A stretch of DNA of 64,000 nucleotides from Amycolatopsis pretoriensis (GCF_900107925.1 NZ_FNUJ01000001.1:744001-808000), one strand, 5' to 3'; positions 32,886 to 41,955 are shown, counted from the first letter of the stretch. The notes: generated by a model not told the origin, from the letters alone. Numbers and translations are program-made.

Positions 32886-33570
32886 CTTCCGGGAGGGGCC
32901 GGACGAAGAACGTCGTCCGGACCTCCCGGCGTTCCTTCCACAGGTGGTACAGCGCGAGCCCGAAGATGACCGAGCCCAGCACGTTCGCGACGAAGTGCCA
33001 CCAGACGCGGTAGGTGGTCAGGCCGGGACCGGGGTCCACCAGGCCGAAGAACGTCGAGAGACCGATGGCGCGCGAACCGAACGCCACGGACAGCGTCAGG
33101 ACCAGGTGTTCGAGCCCGTGCAGGCCCTGCATCCAGACGCCCATCTTCGCCCAGCGGCGGGCGCGGGTCTTCAGCGCCCGCCGCGTGATCACCATGACCC
33201 CGGCCAGCCCGGCGAGGAAGATGAAGTTGCCGGTGAGGTGCAGCAGTTCCATCCCGAACGTCTTGCGGTCCGGCAGCAGCATCTGCAGGCCGTCGGCGAG
33301 GCCGGTGCCCCAGGGCGTCATCCACGCGGCGGAGTTCGGGTGCCCGAGCCAGTAGCCGGCCTGGGCGACGTGCTCCTGGACGTGGCCGAGCTGCCCGAGG
33401 ACGCCGACGCCGATCACGGCGACCGAGCCGCGGTACACCCACGGCCGCACCGGGCCGCGGTTCGCGTACGCGAGCACCCCGACCGCGGCCCACATGGCCA
33501 GCGCCCAGAGCACGAGCAGCGTCGCGCCCGCGACCTCCCAGCCGGACATCGTCCCCATCGGCATGGTCAT
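32866..33570 (-). CDS. Polytopic membrane protein (DUF6008-like)
   Basis: The 234-residue product has five or six hydrophobic segments, among them WEVAGATLLVLWALAMWAAV, LLHLTGNFIFLAGLAGVMVI and WWHFVANVLGSVIFGLALYH. Several helices carry His (GHVQEHVAQ, ELLHLTGN, GLHGLEHLVL, WWHFV), which could bind heme or metal. I believe it matches the actinobacterial DUF6008 group, but this is from memory. The last 20 bases overlap the end of the convergent GH35 gene. Function unknown. Confidence 0.7.
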   Translation of the reverse strand: MTMPMGTMSGWEVAGATLLVLWALAMWAAVGVLAYANRGPVRPWVYRGSVAVIGVGVLGQLGHVQEHVAQAGYWLGHPNSAAWMTPWGTGLADGLQMLLPDRKTFGMELLHLTGNFIFLAGLAGVMVITRRALKTRARRWAKMGVWMQGLHGLEHLVLTLSVAFGSRAIGLSTFFGLVDPGPGLTTYRVWWHFVANVLGSVIFGLALYHLWKERREVRTTFFVRPLPEVTRQAA

Positions 33571-33681
33571 GGCCGCCTCCCGTCCGCGTCCCGCCCAGGC
33601 TAGCCGCGGAACGGGCCGCCGAACGTCTCCGTCCGTGCGGCCGCGAACCGGGCAAAGCGTTGCAGAGCAATGGTTTCCCGC

Positions 33682-34299
33682 TCAAGACAGGACAAGCCGG
33701 ACGGCGAGGGCGGTGATCACCGCGCTGGAGACCAGCGCCGTCACCAGCCGGCCCCGCGGTCCCGTGAGGACGCGCCCGAGCAACGCCCCGCCGCCGGCCA
33801 GCAGTGCTTGCCAGCTCGCCGACGCGACGGACGCCGCGACCACGAACACGACCTGCTCGAGCACCGACACCGCGTCCCCGGCGCGGTCGCCGACCACCAG
33901 GGCGGTGAAGTAGACGACCGTCGTCGGGTTCACCAGCGTGATGCCGAGCAGGCTGACGTACGCGCGGCCCGGCGCGAGCGGGGTCACGGGCCGGGCCGCC
34001 GGCGCCCGGTGCGAGCGCAGCGCCAGCACGGCGCCGCGGATCGCCAGCACGACCAGGATCGCGGCCGACACCAGCCGCAACGGCTCCGCGACCGGGGCGA
34101 TCACGCCCGCGATCGCGGCGCCGCCGAGCACCGCGACCAGCGCGTACACCCCGTCGGCCGTCGCGACGCCGAGCGCCGCGGCCAGGCCGGTCCGCAGCGA
34201 CGTCCGGGCGGTGAGCGCGACGAGGTACGTCGCGACCGCGCCGACCGGGATCGCGATGCCGTAGCCGGCCAGCAGGCCGGCGAGCAGCGCGCCCGTCAC
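33682..34299 (-). CDS. LysE/RhtB-type amino-acid exporter
   Basis: A 205-residue protein with about six helices. It begins GALLAGLLAGYGIAIPVGAV and contains GLAAALGVATADGVYALVAV and LLGITLVNPTTVVYFTALVV, the usual LysE-family order including the conserved NP in helix 4. Members export amino acids or related metabolites. GTG at 34299 gives the normal length, though its ribosome site (GGAGG) is 16 bases away, so the start is not certain. It is divergent from the SDR gene. Confidence 0.78.
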   Translation of the reverse strand: MTGALLAGLLAGYGIAIPVGAVATYLVALTARTSLRTGLAAALGVATADGVYALVAVLGGAAIAGVIAPVAEPLRLVSAAILVVLAIRGAVLALRSHRAPAARPVTPLAPGRAYVSLLGITLVNPTTVVYFTALVVGDRAGDAVSVLEQVVFVVAASVASASWQALLAGGGALLGRVLTGPRGRLVTALVSSAVITALAVRLVLS

Positions 34300-34516
34300 G
34301 GCACTGGGGTGATCGACCTCCGCGGGCGGCACGGCTGCTGCTGGACCGGCGCGGTGGTCGCGGCGACGGTCGGCAGGAGCGGTGTGCGGTAAGAGGTCAT
34401 GCGCAGATGGTGTAGCCGCGGGCCCGGCTGGGCAACCCGATTTCCAGCCGGTGCGCACGGGGCGCCTGTGCTTGAATCGGCCGGGGGACCGGCCGACGCG
34501 AGAAAGGGTTTTCACG

Positions 34517-35311
34517 ATGCGGGTCGACCTCAGCGGGAAGACGGCCCTGGTCACGGGGTCCACCCAGGGCATCGGCTCGGCGATCGCGGCGGGGCTCGCC
34601 GCCGCGGGCGCGCGGGTCGCGATCAACGGCCGGAGCGAGACCGGGGTCGCGAAGGCCATCGCGCGCCTGAAGGAGGACCAGCCGGACGCCGACCTGGTCC
34701 CGGCCCCGGGTGACGTCTCGGACGAAGCCGGCGCCGCCCAGGTCGTCGAAGAGGTGCCGGACGCCGACATCCTGGTCAACAACCTCGGCATCTTCGGCGC
34801 GCAGGAGCCCCTCGACATCACCGACGCCGACTGGCGGCGCTACTTCGAGGTCAACGTCCTGGCCGCGGTGCGGCTCACCCGCGCCTACCTGCCCGGCATG
34901 ACCGGCCGCGGCTGGGGCCGGATCCAGTACATCGCCAGCGATTCCGCGGTCGTGATCCCGGCCGAGATGATCCACTACGGCGTCTCGAAGACGGCGTTGC
35001 TCGGGGTTTCGCGCGGGTTCGCCAAGCACGCGGCCGGCACCGGCGTCACGGTGAACGCCGTGATCGCGGGCCCGACGCACACCGGCGGTGTCGAGGACTT
35101 CGTCTACGAGCTGGTCGACAAGGACCTGCCGTGGGAGGAAGCCCAGCGCGAGTTCATGAAGGAGCACCGGCCGCAGTCGTTGCTGCAGCGGCTGATCGAA
35201 CCCGAAGAGATCGCGAACCTGGTGGTGTACCTGAGTTCCCCGTTCGCCTCGGCGACCACCGGCGCGGCCGTGCGCGTCGACGGCGGGTACGTCGACTCGA
35301 TCGTGCCGTAG
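34517..35311 (+). CDS. Short-chain dehydrogenase/reductase
   Basis: The 264-residue oxidoreductase shows the classical SDR features. These are the nucleotide loop TGSTQGIGSAIAAGL, NNLGIFG, a catalytic serine in IASDSAVVIP and the YGVSK tyrosine-lysine pair. After the first beta strands comes AINGRSETG, with Arg suggesting NADP. An insertion near the C terminus (VEDFVYELVDKDLPWEEAQ) is seen in SDRs annotated as oxidoreductases of unknown substrate. AAAGGG precedes the ATG. There is no operon partner. Confidence 0.85.
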   Translation: MRVDLSGKTALVTGSTQGIGSAIAAGLAAAGARVAINGRSETGVAKAIARLKEDQPDADLVPAPGDVSDEAGAAQVVEEVPDADILVNNLGIFGAQEPLDITDADWRRYFEVNVLAAVRLTRAYLPGMTGRGWGRIQYIASDSAVVIPAEMIHYGVSKTALLGVSRGFAKHAAGTGVTVNAVIAGPTHTGGVEDFVYELVDKDLPWEEAQREFMKEHRPQSLLQRLIEPEEIANLVVYLSSPFASATTGAAVRVDGGYVDSIVP

Positions 35312-35601
35312 GCCCGCTCCCGCCCGGGCGCACGGGGGAGACCCGGGTGGGAACGGGGGTTTCGGGGCCGGTACGGGGGCCGCCTCGCGGCGGAAGGCAC
35401 GACACGGCTCCAGCGCTACCGGTATTCCGTGAAGGCAAGGGGTGAGGCCCGGGGGCACCGCCGTACCGACACCCAGTACAACGCTTCGCCGGTTCCGGTG
35501 TTCCGCGGGCGGGAGTGACGTGCGTCGCCGCCGTCCGGGGTACCCCGCGCAGGGGTCGCCCGGACGAGCGCGCCGGCTGTCGCGTCCGGCGCGCGTGGGT
35601 C
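35312..35601. other. 290-bp intergenic region after the SDR gene
   Basis: The stretch is G/C-rich with several GGGGG and CCGGT runs. No strong terminator, promoter or gene was found. Shorter imperfect hairpins around 35320-35400 may stop the SDR transcript. Confidence 0.4.
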
Positions 35602-35739
35602 ATGATCGTTTTCATGGACCACATCGAGACGCCCGCCAAACCCGCAAGCGGCCTGCGCCGGGTGCTCCTCGCCGCGGCGGCGGGCGCGTTGCTCGCCGCC
35701 GCGGCCTGGGTGGCGCTCTGGCTCGCCATGCACCTGTGA
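35602..35739 (+). CDS. 45-residue single-pass membrane mini-protein (tentative)
   Basis: A very short frame encodes a soluble lead (MDHIETPAKPASGLRR) and one hydrophobic helix (VLLAAAAGALLAAAAWVALW) ending in AMHL. ATG at 35602 or 35614 are both possible, and neither has a ribosome site. The positive-inside pattern is sensible for a membrane mini-protein, yet chance cannot be excluded. It is convergent with the beta-helix gene, one base apart. Confidence 0.4.
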   Translation: MIVFMDHIETPAKPASGLRRVLLAAAAGALLAAAAWVALWLAMHL

Positions 35740-35740
35740 C

Positions 35741-37189
35741 CTACGGCGTGACCGGGATGTTCGTCAGTCCCGCCGTCGCGTTCGCGACCGTGTTGGACGC
35801 GTACACCACGTTCGGGTTCGCCGCGCACTTGGACACCGAGCTGATCTTGATCGCGTAGGCGCCCACGCCGCCGAGATCCGACTTGTTGCCGCGCCACACG
35901 TTCCCGCAGCCGTTGTCGAACGACGGGGACGTGCTCGTGTTGTGGTTCTCGTAGCCGTTGGCGAACACCCCCGGCGACGCGAACGTGCCCGTGTTGTTCT
36001 CGATCGTGTAGCCGATCCCCTTGACGTCGATCCAGGAGTCCGCCGAGTTCTCGCCCGAGATGCCGCGGCCGTCGAACGTGTTGCCGCGGATGACGCCGTC
36101 GAACGTGCCTTCCTTGACGTCGATGGGTTCCGCCGCGATGAACGGGCCGATGTGGTTGTCCAGCACCTGGATCCGGTCGCCGCGGTCGACGCCGCCGGAG
36201 TTCCCGTGGCAGGCCCAGTTCGAGTTGGCCGAGCCGAGGTAGACGCCCTCGCCGTAGCCCGGCTGCACCAGCCCGGTGTAGGTGATCGTCGAGTTCTTCA
36301 GCACGCTGTCGGCCGACGAACGGCGGAAGTGGATCGCCTCCTCGTCGACGTGGTTGACGTTCACGCCGTCGATCGTCGTGTGCGGCGAGTCGTCGGCGAC
36401 GATGCCCTTCTTCGACTCCTGCACGGTGAAGCCGACGAGGTTCCAGTACGGCGCGCCGGAGAGCCAGAGGCCGTACCCGGAGTCCCAGCCCGCGGTCGGG
36501 GCGGGGCAGTCCGGCGCGTCGCCGCTCGGGCCGTCGTTGATCAGGATCGCGTCCGACGGACCCGAAAGGGTGATCGGCTTGGCCGCCGTGCCCGCCTTCG
36601 TCGTGACGAACGACCCGCGGTAGGTGCCGGCCGCGAGCTTGATCGCCTGGCCGGGCGCCGCGTCGGCCAAGGCGGCCTGCAGTTGCGCGGCCGTGGAGAC
36701 GTTCACGGTGTCCCCGGCCGGCGGGGGAGTCGTGGTGGTCGTGGGCGGTCGGGTGCTGGTCGTCGTCGGGGTGGTGGTGACCGGGCCGCCGCCGGCGCAC
36801 GGGAGGCCGTTGACCGTGCAGCCGGCGGGCAGCCCGGAGCCGGCGACGTTGAAGCCGAAGTTCGCGGTGGCGCCGGGCTTGACCGTGCCGTTGAAGCCCG
36901 CGTTGGTGAACTTGTAGTGCTGCCCGCTTTGCGTCTTGACCGAGCTCCACGAGCTGGTCACCGCCGTGCCGGCCGGCAGGTCGAATTCGACGGTCCAGCC
37001 GGTGGCGGGCGCGTCACCGCGGTTGGTGATCGTGTAGCCGGCGCCGTAGCCGCCGGTCCAGATCGACGTCTGCGCGAAGGTGGCGGACAGGTTCGCCGCG
37101 GCGGCCTGGGCGCCGACCGCGCCGGTCACCGCGAGTGCGGCCGAGAGGGTGGCGGCGCCGAGGAGGACGGCACGACTGCGTGGGGACAC
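35741..37189 (-). CDS. Secreted CBM2 plus right-handed beta-helix protein
   Basis: The 482-residue protein has a Sec signal (RAVLLGAATLSAALAVTGAV, cleavage near QAAA) and a family 2 cellulose-binding module (about 28-135). The module has the usual aromatic and Cys landmarks: FAQTSIWTGGYGAGYTITN, GWTVEFDLP, SGLPAGCTVNGLPC. A Thr/Pro linker (about 140-165) joins it to a parallel beta-helix (168-482) with AAQLQAALADAAPGQAIKLA, KPITLSGPSDAI and DEEAIHFRRSS. The fold suggests a polysaccharide lyase or a glycan-binding protein, but the lyase catalytic triad was not identified. GTG follows GGAGG. A near-consensus promoter lies upstream. Confidence 0.8.
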   Translation of the reverse strand: MSPRSRAVLLGAATLSAALAVTGAVGAQAAAANLSATFAQTSIWTGGYGAGYTITNRGDAPATGWTVEFDLPAGTAVTSSWSSVKTQSGQHYKFTNAGFNGTVKPGATANFGFNVAGSGLPAGCTVNGLPCAGGGPVTTTPTTTSTRPPTTTTTPPPAGDTVNVSTAAQLQAALADAAPGQAIKLAAGTYRGSFVTTKAGTAAKPITLSGPSDAILINDGPSGDAPDCPAPTAGWDSGYGLWLSGAPYWNLVGFTVQESKKGIVADDSPHTTIDGVNVNHVDEEAIHFRRSSADSVLKNSTITYTGLVQPGYGEGVYLGSANSNWACHGNSGGVDRGDRIQVLDNHIGPFIAAEPIDVKEGTFDGVIRGNTFDGRGISGENSADSWIDVKGIGYTIENNTGTFASPGVFANGYENHNTSTSPSFDNGCGNVWRGNKSDLGGVGAYAIKISSVSKCAANPNVVYASNTVANATAGLTNIPVTP

Positions 37190-37244
37190 CAAAGGCCTCC
37201 GAAAGGGACAGCGGAGGTGTTGCGGCGTACACCCGGACGTTCCC

Positions 37245-37273
37245 TTTATAGGTGAGCCTCCCGGAAGCGTCAA
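37245..37273 (-). promoter_or_regulatory. Near-consensus sigma-70 promoter of the CBM2/beta-helix gene
   Basis: On the minus strand TTGACG (37273-37268) and TATAAA (37250-37245) are exactly 17 bp apart, 55 bp upstream of the GTG. Such a strong match is uncommon in this GC-rich DNA and implies high basal transcription. Confidence 0.8.
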
Positions 37274-37305
37274 TGGGCTGAATAGCGGTCACATATCTGA
37301 ATCTG

Positions 37306-39345
37306 TCAGCCGGTAACGCTCGGCGCACCCGTCTCGAGGTGCCCGCTGAAGCGGCGGAGGAACTTCGGGTCGGCGTCGAGCGTCGCGGACAGGTCGTACC
37401 AGCCGTTCCCGTACGCGACCGGGTTCCACTCGTCGGTCACGGTCTGGCCCGCGGCCAGCGCGTACGTCCACGGGCCGTCCGTGCGGTAGTGGTTCGCGGT
37501 GATCGTGACGCGCACGGCTGTCGTCCCGCCGTTGCGCATCGTCAGGCGCAGCTTGTTCTCGGTCGTGTAGCTCCCCAGGACGTCGACCCCCGCGCCCGCG
37601 CTGTTCGCGTCCCCGGCGAGGACCCAGCGGAACCGGTTGGGGCCGTGCACCGCGACGCCGTACTTGCCGCCGCCGTAGAGCTGGATCCGCCAGGTGTCGC
37701 TCACCTGCGCGCCGGGCGCGAGGTCGTACGGCCACGGGCCGTCGGTCTGGCCGTCGTTGCGGTAGGCCAGCAGCTGCACGGCCGCCGTGCCCTGGTTGGC
37801 GAACGTCGTGGTGAGGATCTTGCGGTCGGCGCTCAGCGACGTCGCGACCGACGGCCGGTAGGGCAGGGCCCGGGCCGGGCGCGTGCCGTCCTCCTGGACC
37901 GGGACCTGCTGCTTCCCGGTCGCCGGCGGGGCCGGCTTCGGCAGCTTCTTCTGGGTGTCGTCGGCCTGCTTGCGCAGCGCCGCGGTGTCCGGCAGCAGCG
38001 GGATCTGCGTGTTCGGGGTGCCGAAGTCGAAGCACGTCATGAGGTCGCCGCAGAGCGCGCGTCGCCACGCGCTGATGTTCGGCTCGGCGACGCCGGTCCA
38101 GCGCTCGAGGAACCGGATGACCGACGTGTGGTCGGTGACCTCGGAGCTGACCCAGCCGCCGCGGCTCCACGGCGAGATCACCGTCATCGGCACGCGGGCG
38201 CCGAGCCCGATCGGCTTGCTGCCGATGTACTCGCTCGCGGTGCCGCTCGGCGCGATCGGCGGGGCGACGTGGTCGAAGAAGCCGTCGTTCTCGTCGTAGT
38301 TGATGAGGACCACAGTGGACTCCCACAGCTTCGGGTTGGCCCACAAGGCGTTCAGCACGGTCTGGGTGTACGCGGCGCCGTCGACCGGGCGTGCTTCGGG
38401 GTGCTCGCAGTAGCCGTAGGGCGCGACGACCCACGAGACGCGGGGCAGCGATCCGCTCGCGCAGTCGGCCTTGAACTCGGCGAGCACGTGGTCGACGTTC
38501 TTGCCCTGGCCCGAATCCGGGCCCCACGTCTTGAACACACTGGCCCGTTGGGACAGCTCGGAGTTGTAGTCCTGGTGGTAGGCCTTGAACAGCCACAGCG
38601 GGTTGTCGCCGTAGTCGCCGACGAACGAGCCGCCCGCGTCGCCGACCTCCTTGTTGGCGTACACCTTCCACGAAACGCCCTGCTGCTGCAGGCGTTCCGG
38701 GTAGGTCGTCCAGCTGAAGACGGGCTTGTAGTCGGCGGGGTTGTAGTTCGCCGGCCCGCCCGCCCGGCCGTCGGCGTCGATCGTGCCGGTGAACAGGTAG
38801 AGCCGGTTGGGCGTGGTCGGGCCCTGCACCGAGCAGAAGTAGTGGTCGCACACCGTGAACGCGTCGGCCAGCGCGCGGTGGAACGGGATGTCCCCCTGGC
38901 CGAAATAGCCCATGGTCATCTCGCCCTTGGCCGCGACCCACGCGTTGTTCGCGCCACCGGCGATCGCCTGGTGCTGGTCGGCCCAGCCGTGGCCGAGGTC
39001 GCCGAGGTCCTGACCGTCCACTTTGGTCGTGTCCACCCGGAACGGCAGCAGGTACTTCCCGTCGCCGCGCCCGGAATCGGGCTGGTGGAAGACGTCCAGG
39101 CCTCCTGGCTGCACGATCGCCGATCGGTCGCCGTAGCCGCGGACGCCTTTCATCGTGCCGTAGTAGTGGTCGAAGGAGCGGTTCTCCTGCATGAGGACCA
39201 CGACGTGCTCGACGTCCGAGAGGCTGCCCGGCACGCGAGGTTCGGCGAGGGCTTCGGCCATGCCGGGCGGGAGGGCGCCCAGGGCGCCGGCGGCGGCGAC
39301 CCCGCCGAGGAAGGTGCGTCGGGTGAGCTCGTGCGGGTCGGCCAT
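37306..39345 (-). CDS. Tat-exported phosphocholine-type phospholipase C
   Basis: This 679-residue enzyme begins with a twin-arginine signal (TRRTFLGGVAAAGALGALPP). The phosphoesterase domain (about 38-435) carries the family signature VVVLMQENRSFDHYYGTMKG, YDENDGFFDHV and the C-terminal TDHTSVIRFLE. Two DUF756 beta-sandwich modules follow (about 490-590 and 595-679, each with TDGPW and QVSDTW or TVTDEW). This is the build of non-haemolytic phospholipases C of Pseudomonas and actinobacteria, which split phosphatidylcholine or sphingomyelin, often to gain phosphate. A GTG directly before the ATG is an alternative start. AGGAGG lies upstream. Confidence 0.9.
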   Translation of the reverse strand: MADPHELTRRTFLGGVAAAGALGALPPGMAEALAEPRVPGSLSDVEHVVVLMQENRSFDHYYGTMKGVRGYGDRSAIVQPGGLDVFHQPDSGRGDGKYLLPFRVDTTKVDGQDLGDLGHGWADQHQAIAGGANNAWVAAKGEMTMGYFGQGDIPFHRALADAFTVCDHYFCSVQGPTTPNRLYLFTGTIDADGRAGGPANYNPADYKPVFSWTTYPERLQQQGVSWKVYANKEVGDAGGSFVGDYGDNPLWLFKAYHQDYNSELSQRASVFKTWGPDSGQGKNVDHVLAEFKADCASGSLPRVSWVVAPYGYCEHPEARPVDGAAYTQTVLNALWANPKLWESTVVLINYDENDGFFDHVAPPIAPSGTASEYIGSKPIGLGARVPMTVISPWSRGGWVSSEVTDHTSVIRFLERWTGVAEPNISAWRRALCGDLMTCFDFGTPNTQIPLLPDTAALRKQADDTQKKLPKPAPPATGKQQVPVQEDGTRPARALPYRPSVATSLSADRKILTTTFANQGTAAVQLLAYRNDGQTDGPWPYDLAPGAQVSDTWRIQLYGGGKYGVAVHGPNRFRWVLAGDANSAGAGVDVLGSYTTENKLRLTMRNGGTTAVRVTITANHYRTDGPWTYALAAGQTVTDEWNPVAYGNGWYDLSATLDADPKFLRRFSGHLETGAPSVTG

Positions 39346-39436
39346 CACGGGAGCCTCCTGGGGACCTCGGCAGGGCAGCGCCAGCGTAGGTACTCCGAGC
39401 CGCTCGGTGACACCGACGAAGGTACGTAATCACACA

Positions 39437-39451
39437 GCGTGAAGTTCACGC
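39437..39451. promoter_or_regulatory. GCGTGAA-G-TTCACGC palindrome upstream of phospholipase C
   Basis: A 15-bp inverted repeat with one central base lies 92 bp before the phospholipase start and 127 bp before the mini-protein gene. GTTCAC half sites recall PhoP boxes of streptomycetes, but those are direct repeats, so the identity of the binder is open. Confidence 0.35.
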
Positions 39452-39577
39452 GCTGTTCGGTTCGCGGCCCGCCGGGGTGACACTTTCCGGTGACCCGGAG
39501 CTGAACGCGGTCCGGACGGGGAATCTTGATCACCACACACCCCTGACGCGCAGGGGAGATTGCGGAAGGAGAGCACG

Positions 39578-39832
39578 ATGAAGACCCGAATCGCTTCCCT
39601 GGCGGCGGCCGCTGCGCTCACGATTTCCGCGGTGGTCGCCGCGGCGGCTCCGGCGTCGGCCGACCCGGTGCCGGGCAGCGCCACCCAGTTCTACGCCTAC
39701 TGCTCGGTGGACCTGCTCGGCGTACCGGTCGCCTGCACGCCGACCGACGAGGCGCACTCGACGCACATCTGCCAGTACCTGGCCACGCCGCTGGGCATCG
39801 GCCTCGACTGCATCCAGCGCTCGGCCGCCTGA
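39578..39832 (+). CDS. Small secreted four-cysteine protein
   Basis: The 84-residue precursor has a clear Sec signal (KTRIASLAAAAALTISAVVA, cleavage near ASA-DP at about 32). The mature part of about 52 residues has four Cys (YAYCSVD, VACTPT, HICQYL, GLDCIQ) that could form two disulfides. AAGGAG lies 6 bases before the ATG. No family is recognised. It stands alone between the phospholipase and GH16 genes. An antimicrobial, inhibitor or morphogenetic role can be imagined, but nothing in the sequence decides. Confidence 0.7.
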   Translation: MKTRIASLAAAAALTISAVVAAAAPASADPVPGSATQFYAYCSVDLLGVPVACTPTDEAHSTHICQYLATPLGIGLDCIQRSAA

Positions 39833-39927
39833 GTTGCCCGAAAGTACCCGGTGGTCCGGACCATCGGGTACTCGTCGGAAAATGTCCGACCGGATAGCCT
39901 TGTTCTTCGCCATCGACCCGTTCATAC

Positions 39928-39948
39928 TTTGTTGTGTTCGACAACAAA
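39928..39948. promoter_or_regulatory. TTTGTTGT-n5-ACAACAAA operator-like palindrome before GH16
   Basis: Two perfect 8-bp arms around GTTCG lie 54 bp upstream of the GH16 start. The A/T-rich arms stand out from the surroundings. A sugar-responsive repressor (ROK, LacI or GntR type) is likely; none is adjacent. Confidence 0.5.
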
Positions 39949-40002
39949 TAGGGTGCCGGTGAGCCGCCAGCCGTCGCCCGCGGAACGGAAGGGGCGACGA
40001 CG

Positions 40003-40845
40003 ATGTCGACCAGGAACTCCGCCCGATGGCGGCGGACCGCCCGCCTGCTGGTGGCGCCCGCGGCGCTGCTCGTGGCCGGTGCCGTGCTGACCGCGCCGCA
40101 GAGCCAGGCTGCGCCCGCCCAGACCCTTGCGAGCTTCGGCGACGACTTCGACGGCCCGGCGGGCAGCGGGGTCGACGGCTCGAAGTGGGGCCACGAAACC
40201 GGCGACAACGTGAACAACCACGAGCGCCAGTGGTACACCGACGGCACCGCCAACGCGGTACTCGACGGCCAGGGCCACCTCGTGATCACCGCGAAGAAGG
40301 AGAACAGCGGGAACAACTGCTGGTACGGCGCCTGCGAGTACACCTCGGCGCGGCTCAACACCTCCGGCAAGTTCACCGCGTCCTCCGGGCACGTCGAGGC
40401 CCGGATGAAGCTGCCGCGCGGGCAGGGCATGTGGCCCGCGTTCTGGATGCTCGGCTCCGACATCGGCAGCGTCGGCTGGCCGCAGTGCGGCGAGATCGAC
40501 ATCATGGAGAACGTCGGGTTCGAGCCGAACACCGTGCACGGCACCATCCACGGCCCGGGCTACTCGGGTTCGGGCGGCATCGGCGCGCCCTACGACGGCC
40601 CGAACTTCTCCGACGACTTCCACACCTACGCGATCGACTGGTCGCAGGACAAGATCGTGTGGTCGGTCGACGGCAACGCCTACCAGACCCGCACGCCGGC
40701 CGACGTCGGCGGCAACCAGTGGGTGTTCAACCACGGCTTCTTCGTGATCCTGAACCTCGCGGTCGGTGGTTACTGGCCCGGTGACCCCGACGGCAGCACC
40801 CAGTTCCCGCAGCAGCTCGTGGTCGACTACGTCCACGTGAGCTGA
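40003..40845 (+). CDS. Secreted GH16 endo-beta-1,3(4)-glucanase
   Basis: This 280-residue enzyme has a signal peptide (RRTARLLVAPAALLVAGAVL, cleavage near SQA-AP). The single GH16 domain carries the catalytic E164 and E169 in GEIDIMENVG, the Met-containing form of laminarinase-type GH16 that cuts beta-1,3- or mixed-linkage glucan. WKWGHE-like N-terminal (SKWGHETG), SARLNTSGKF and MWPAFWMLGSD are also typical. No binding module is attached. GGAAGGGG precedes the ATG. An A/T-rich palindrome upstream suggests local repression. Confidence 0.92.
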   Translation: MSTRNSARWRRTARLLVAPAALLVAGAVLTAPQSQAAPAQTLASFGDDFDGPAGSGVDGSKWGHETGDNVNNHERQWYTDGTANAVLDGQGHLVITAKKENSGNNCWYGACEYTSARLNTSGKFTASSGHVEARMKLPRGQGMWPAFWMLGSDIGSVGWPQCGEIDIMENVGFEPNTVHGTIHGPGYSGSGGIGAPYDGPNFSDDFHTYAIDWSQDKIVWSVDGNAYQTRTPADVGGNQWVFNHGFFVILNLAVGGYWPGDPDGSTQFPQQLVVDYVHVS

Positions 40846-41037
40846 GCGGTCCGGACCAGCGGGACCGGCTCCTCCCCGTGCGCGGCGGAGAGGAACCGGT
40901 CCCGCGCCACGTCTTCTGGTACAGAATCCGGACATTCCTGGTTCAGACCTGTCGAACAACCCCGACGGCCCGGCGATCTTCCCCGGACACAGTGACGGAG
41001 TGCGCTGAGAAAGCGCCCCGGCACCCGGAGGAGACCC

Positions 41038-41955
41038 ATGGCCCGTACCCGCATCCCACCCGTCGTCGGCGGGATCGCCGCCGCCGTCGCGGTGGCGCTC
41101 GCCGTGGCCTGCTGGGTCCTCTTCCCGCCCACCGTCGACGGCTACGCCAGTGCCCGGCCCGCCGTCGACCTCGCGCTGCCGTGGCCCGACGGCGGGCAGG
41201 CGAGCGCCGAGGTCCAGGGCCTGGGCTCGCTCGGCAGCCGCGGGGAGCGGCGGCCGGTGCCGATCGCGAGCGTCACCAAGGTCATGACCGCCTACGTGGT
41301 GCTCAAGGACCACCCGCTCGCCCCGGGCGACGCGGGCCCGATGATCACCGTCGACGACCAGGCCGAAGCCGAGTCGGCGTCCCGCGAGGAGTCGACCGTG
41401 ACCTTGCGGGCCGGGCGGCAGGTGAGCGAGCGGGACCTGCTGGCGCTGATGCTCGTGCCGTCCGGCAACAACGCGGCCCGGCTGCTCGCGCGCTGGGACG
41501 CCGGCAGCCAGGAGGACTTCGTCGCAAAGATGAACCGCGAGGCCGCCGCGCTCGGCATGAGCGACACGACCTACACCGGTGCCAGCGGGGTCGAGGACTC
41601 GACGACGAGCACCGCCACCGACCAGCTGCGCCTGGCGCGCGAGGTGATGCGCAACGCCGTGATCCGCGAGATCGTCGCCACGACGAACCTCCGCGTCGAC
41701 GGCGTGCCCGGAGTCGTCAACACCAACACCCTCCTCGGCTCCGACGGCGTGATCGGGCTGAAGACCGGTTCGTCGACCGCCGCCGGCGGGGCGCTGATGT
41801 GGGCGGCGAAGGGCCCGGGCGGCGCGCTCATCCTCGGCGTCGTCCTGCACCAGAACCCCGGCGGCAGCCCGGCGCAGGGGCTGCGGGCCGCTTTGGAGAA
41901 CAGCCGGACGCTCATCGCCGCGATCCAGCGCGAACTGCCGGCGGCCACGCGATGA
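41038..41955 (+). CDS. D-alanyl-D-alanine carboxypeptidase (S11 family, PBP5/DacA type)
   Basis: A 305-residue membrane-anchored or exported peptidase with an N-terminal hydrophobic segment (VVGGIAAAVAVALAVACWVL). The three active-site motifs are S78-VTK, S142-GN and K242-TGSS. The enzyme trims the terminal D-Ala of peptidoglycan stem peptides. The C-terminal amphipathic anchor of PBP5 is missing, as in many actinobacterial members. GGAGGAGA precedes the ATG. Its stop overlaps the next gene by four bases, linking it to the membrane EEP protein. Confidence 0.9.
   Translation: MARTRIPPVVGGIAAAVAVALAVACWVLFPPTVDGYASARPAVDLALPWPDGGQASAEVQGLGSLGSRGERRPVPIASVTKVMTAYVVLKDHPLAPGDAGPMITVDDQAEAESASREESTVTLRAGRQVSERDLLALMLVPSGNNAARLLARWDAGSQEDFVAKMNREAAALGMSDTTYTGASGVEDSTTSTATDQLRLAREVMRNAVIREIVATTNLRVDGVPGVVNTNTLLGSDGVIGLKTGSSTAAGGALMWAAKGPGGALILGVVLHQNPGGSPAQGLRAALENSRTLIAAIQRELPAATR

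Noticed and set aside
37339..39429. 696-codon open frame antisense to phospholipase C
   Set aside because: Repetitive Arg/Val/Ala composition without motifs; the opposite strand encodes an unmistakable enzyme.
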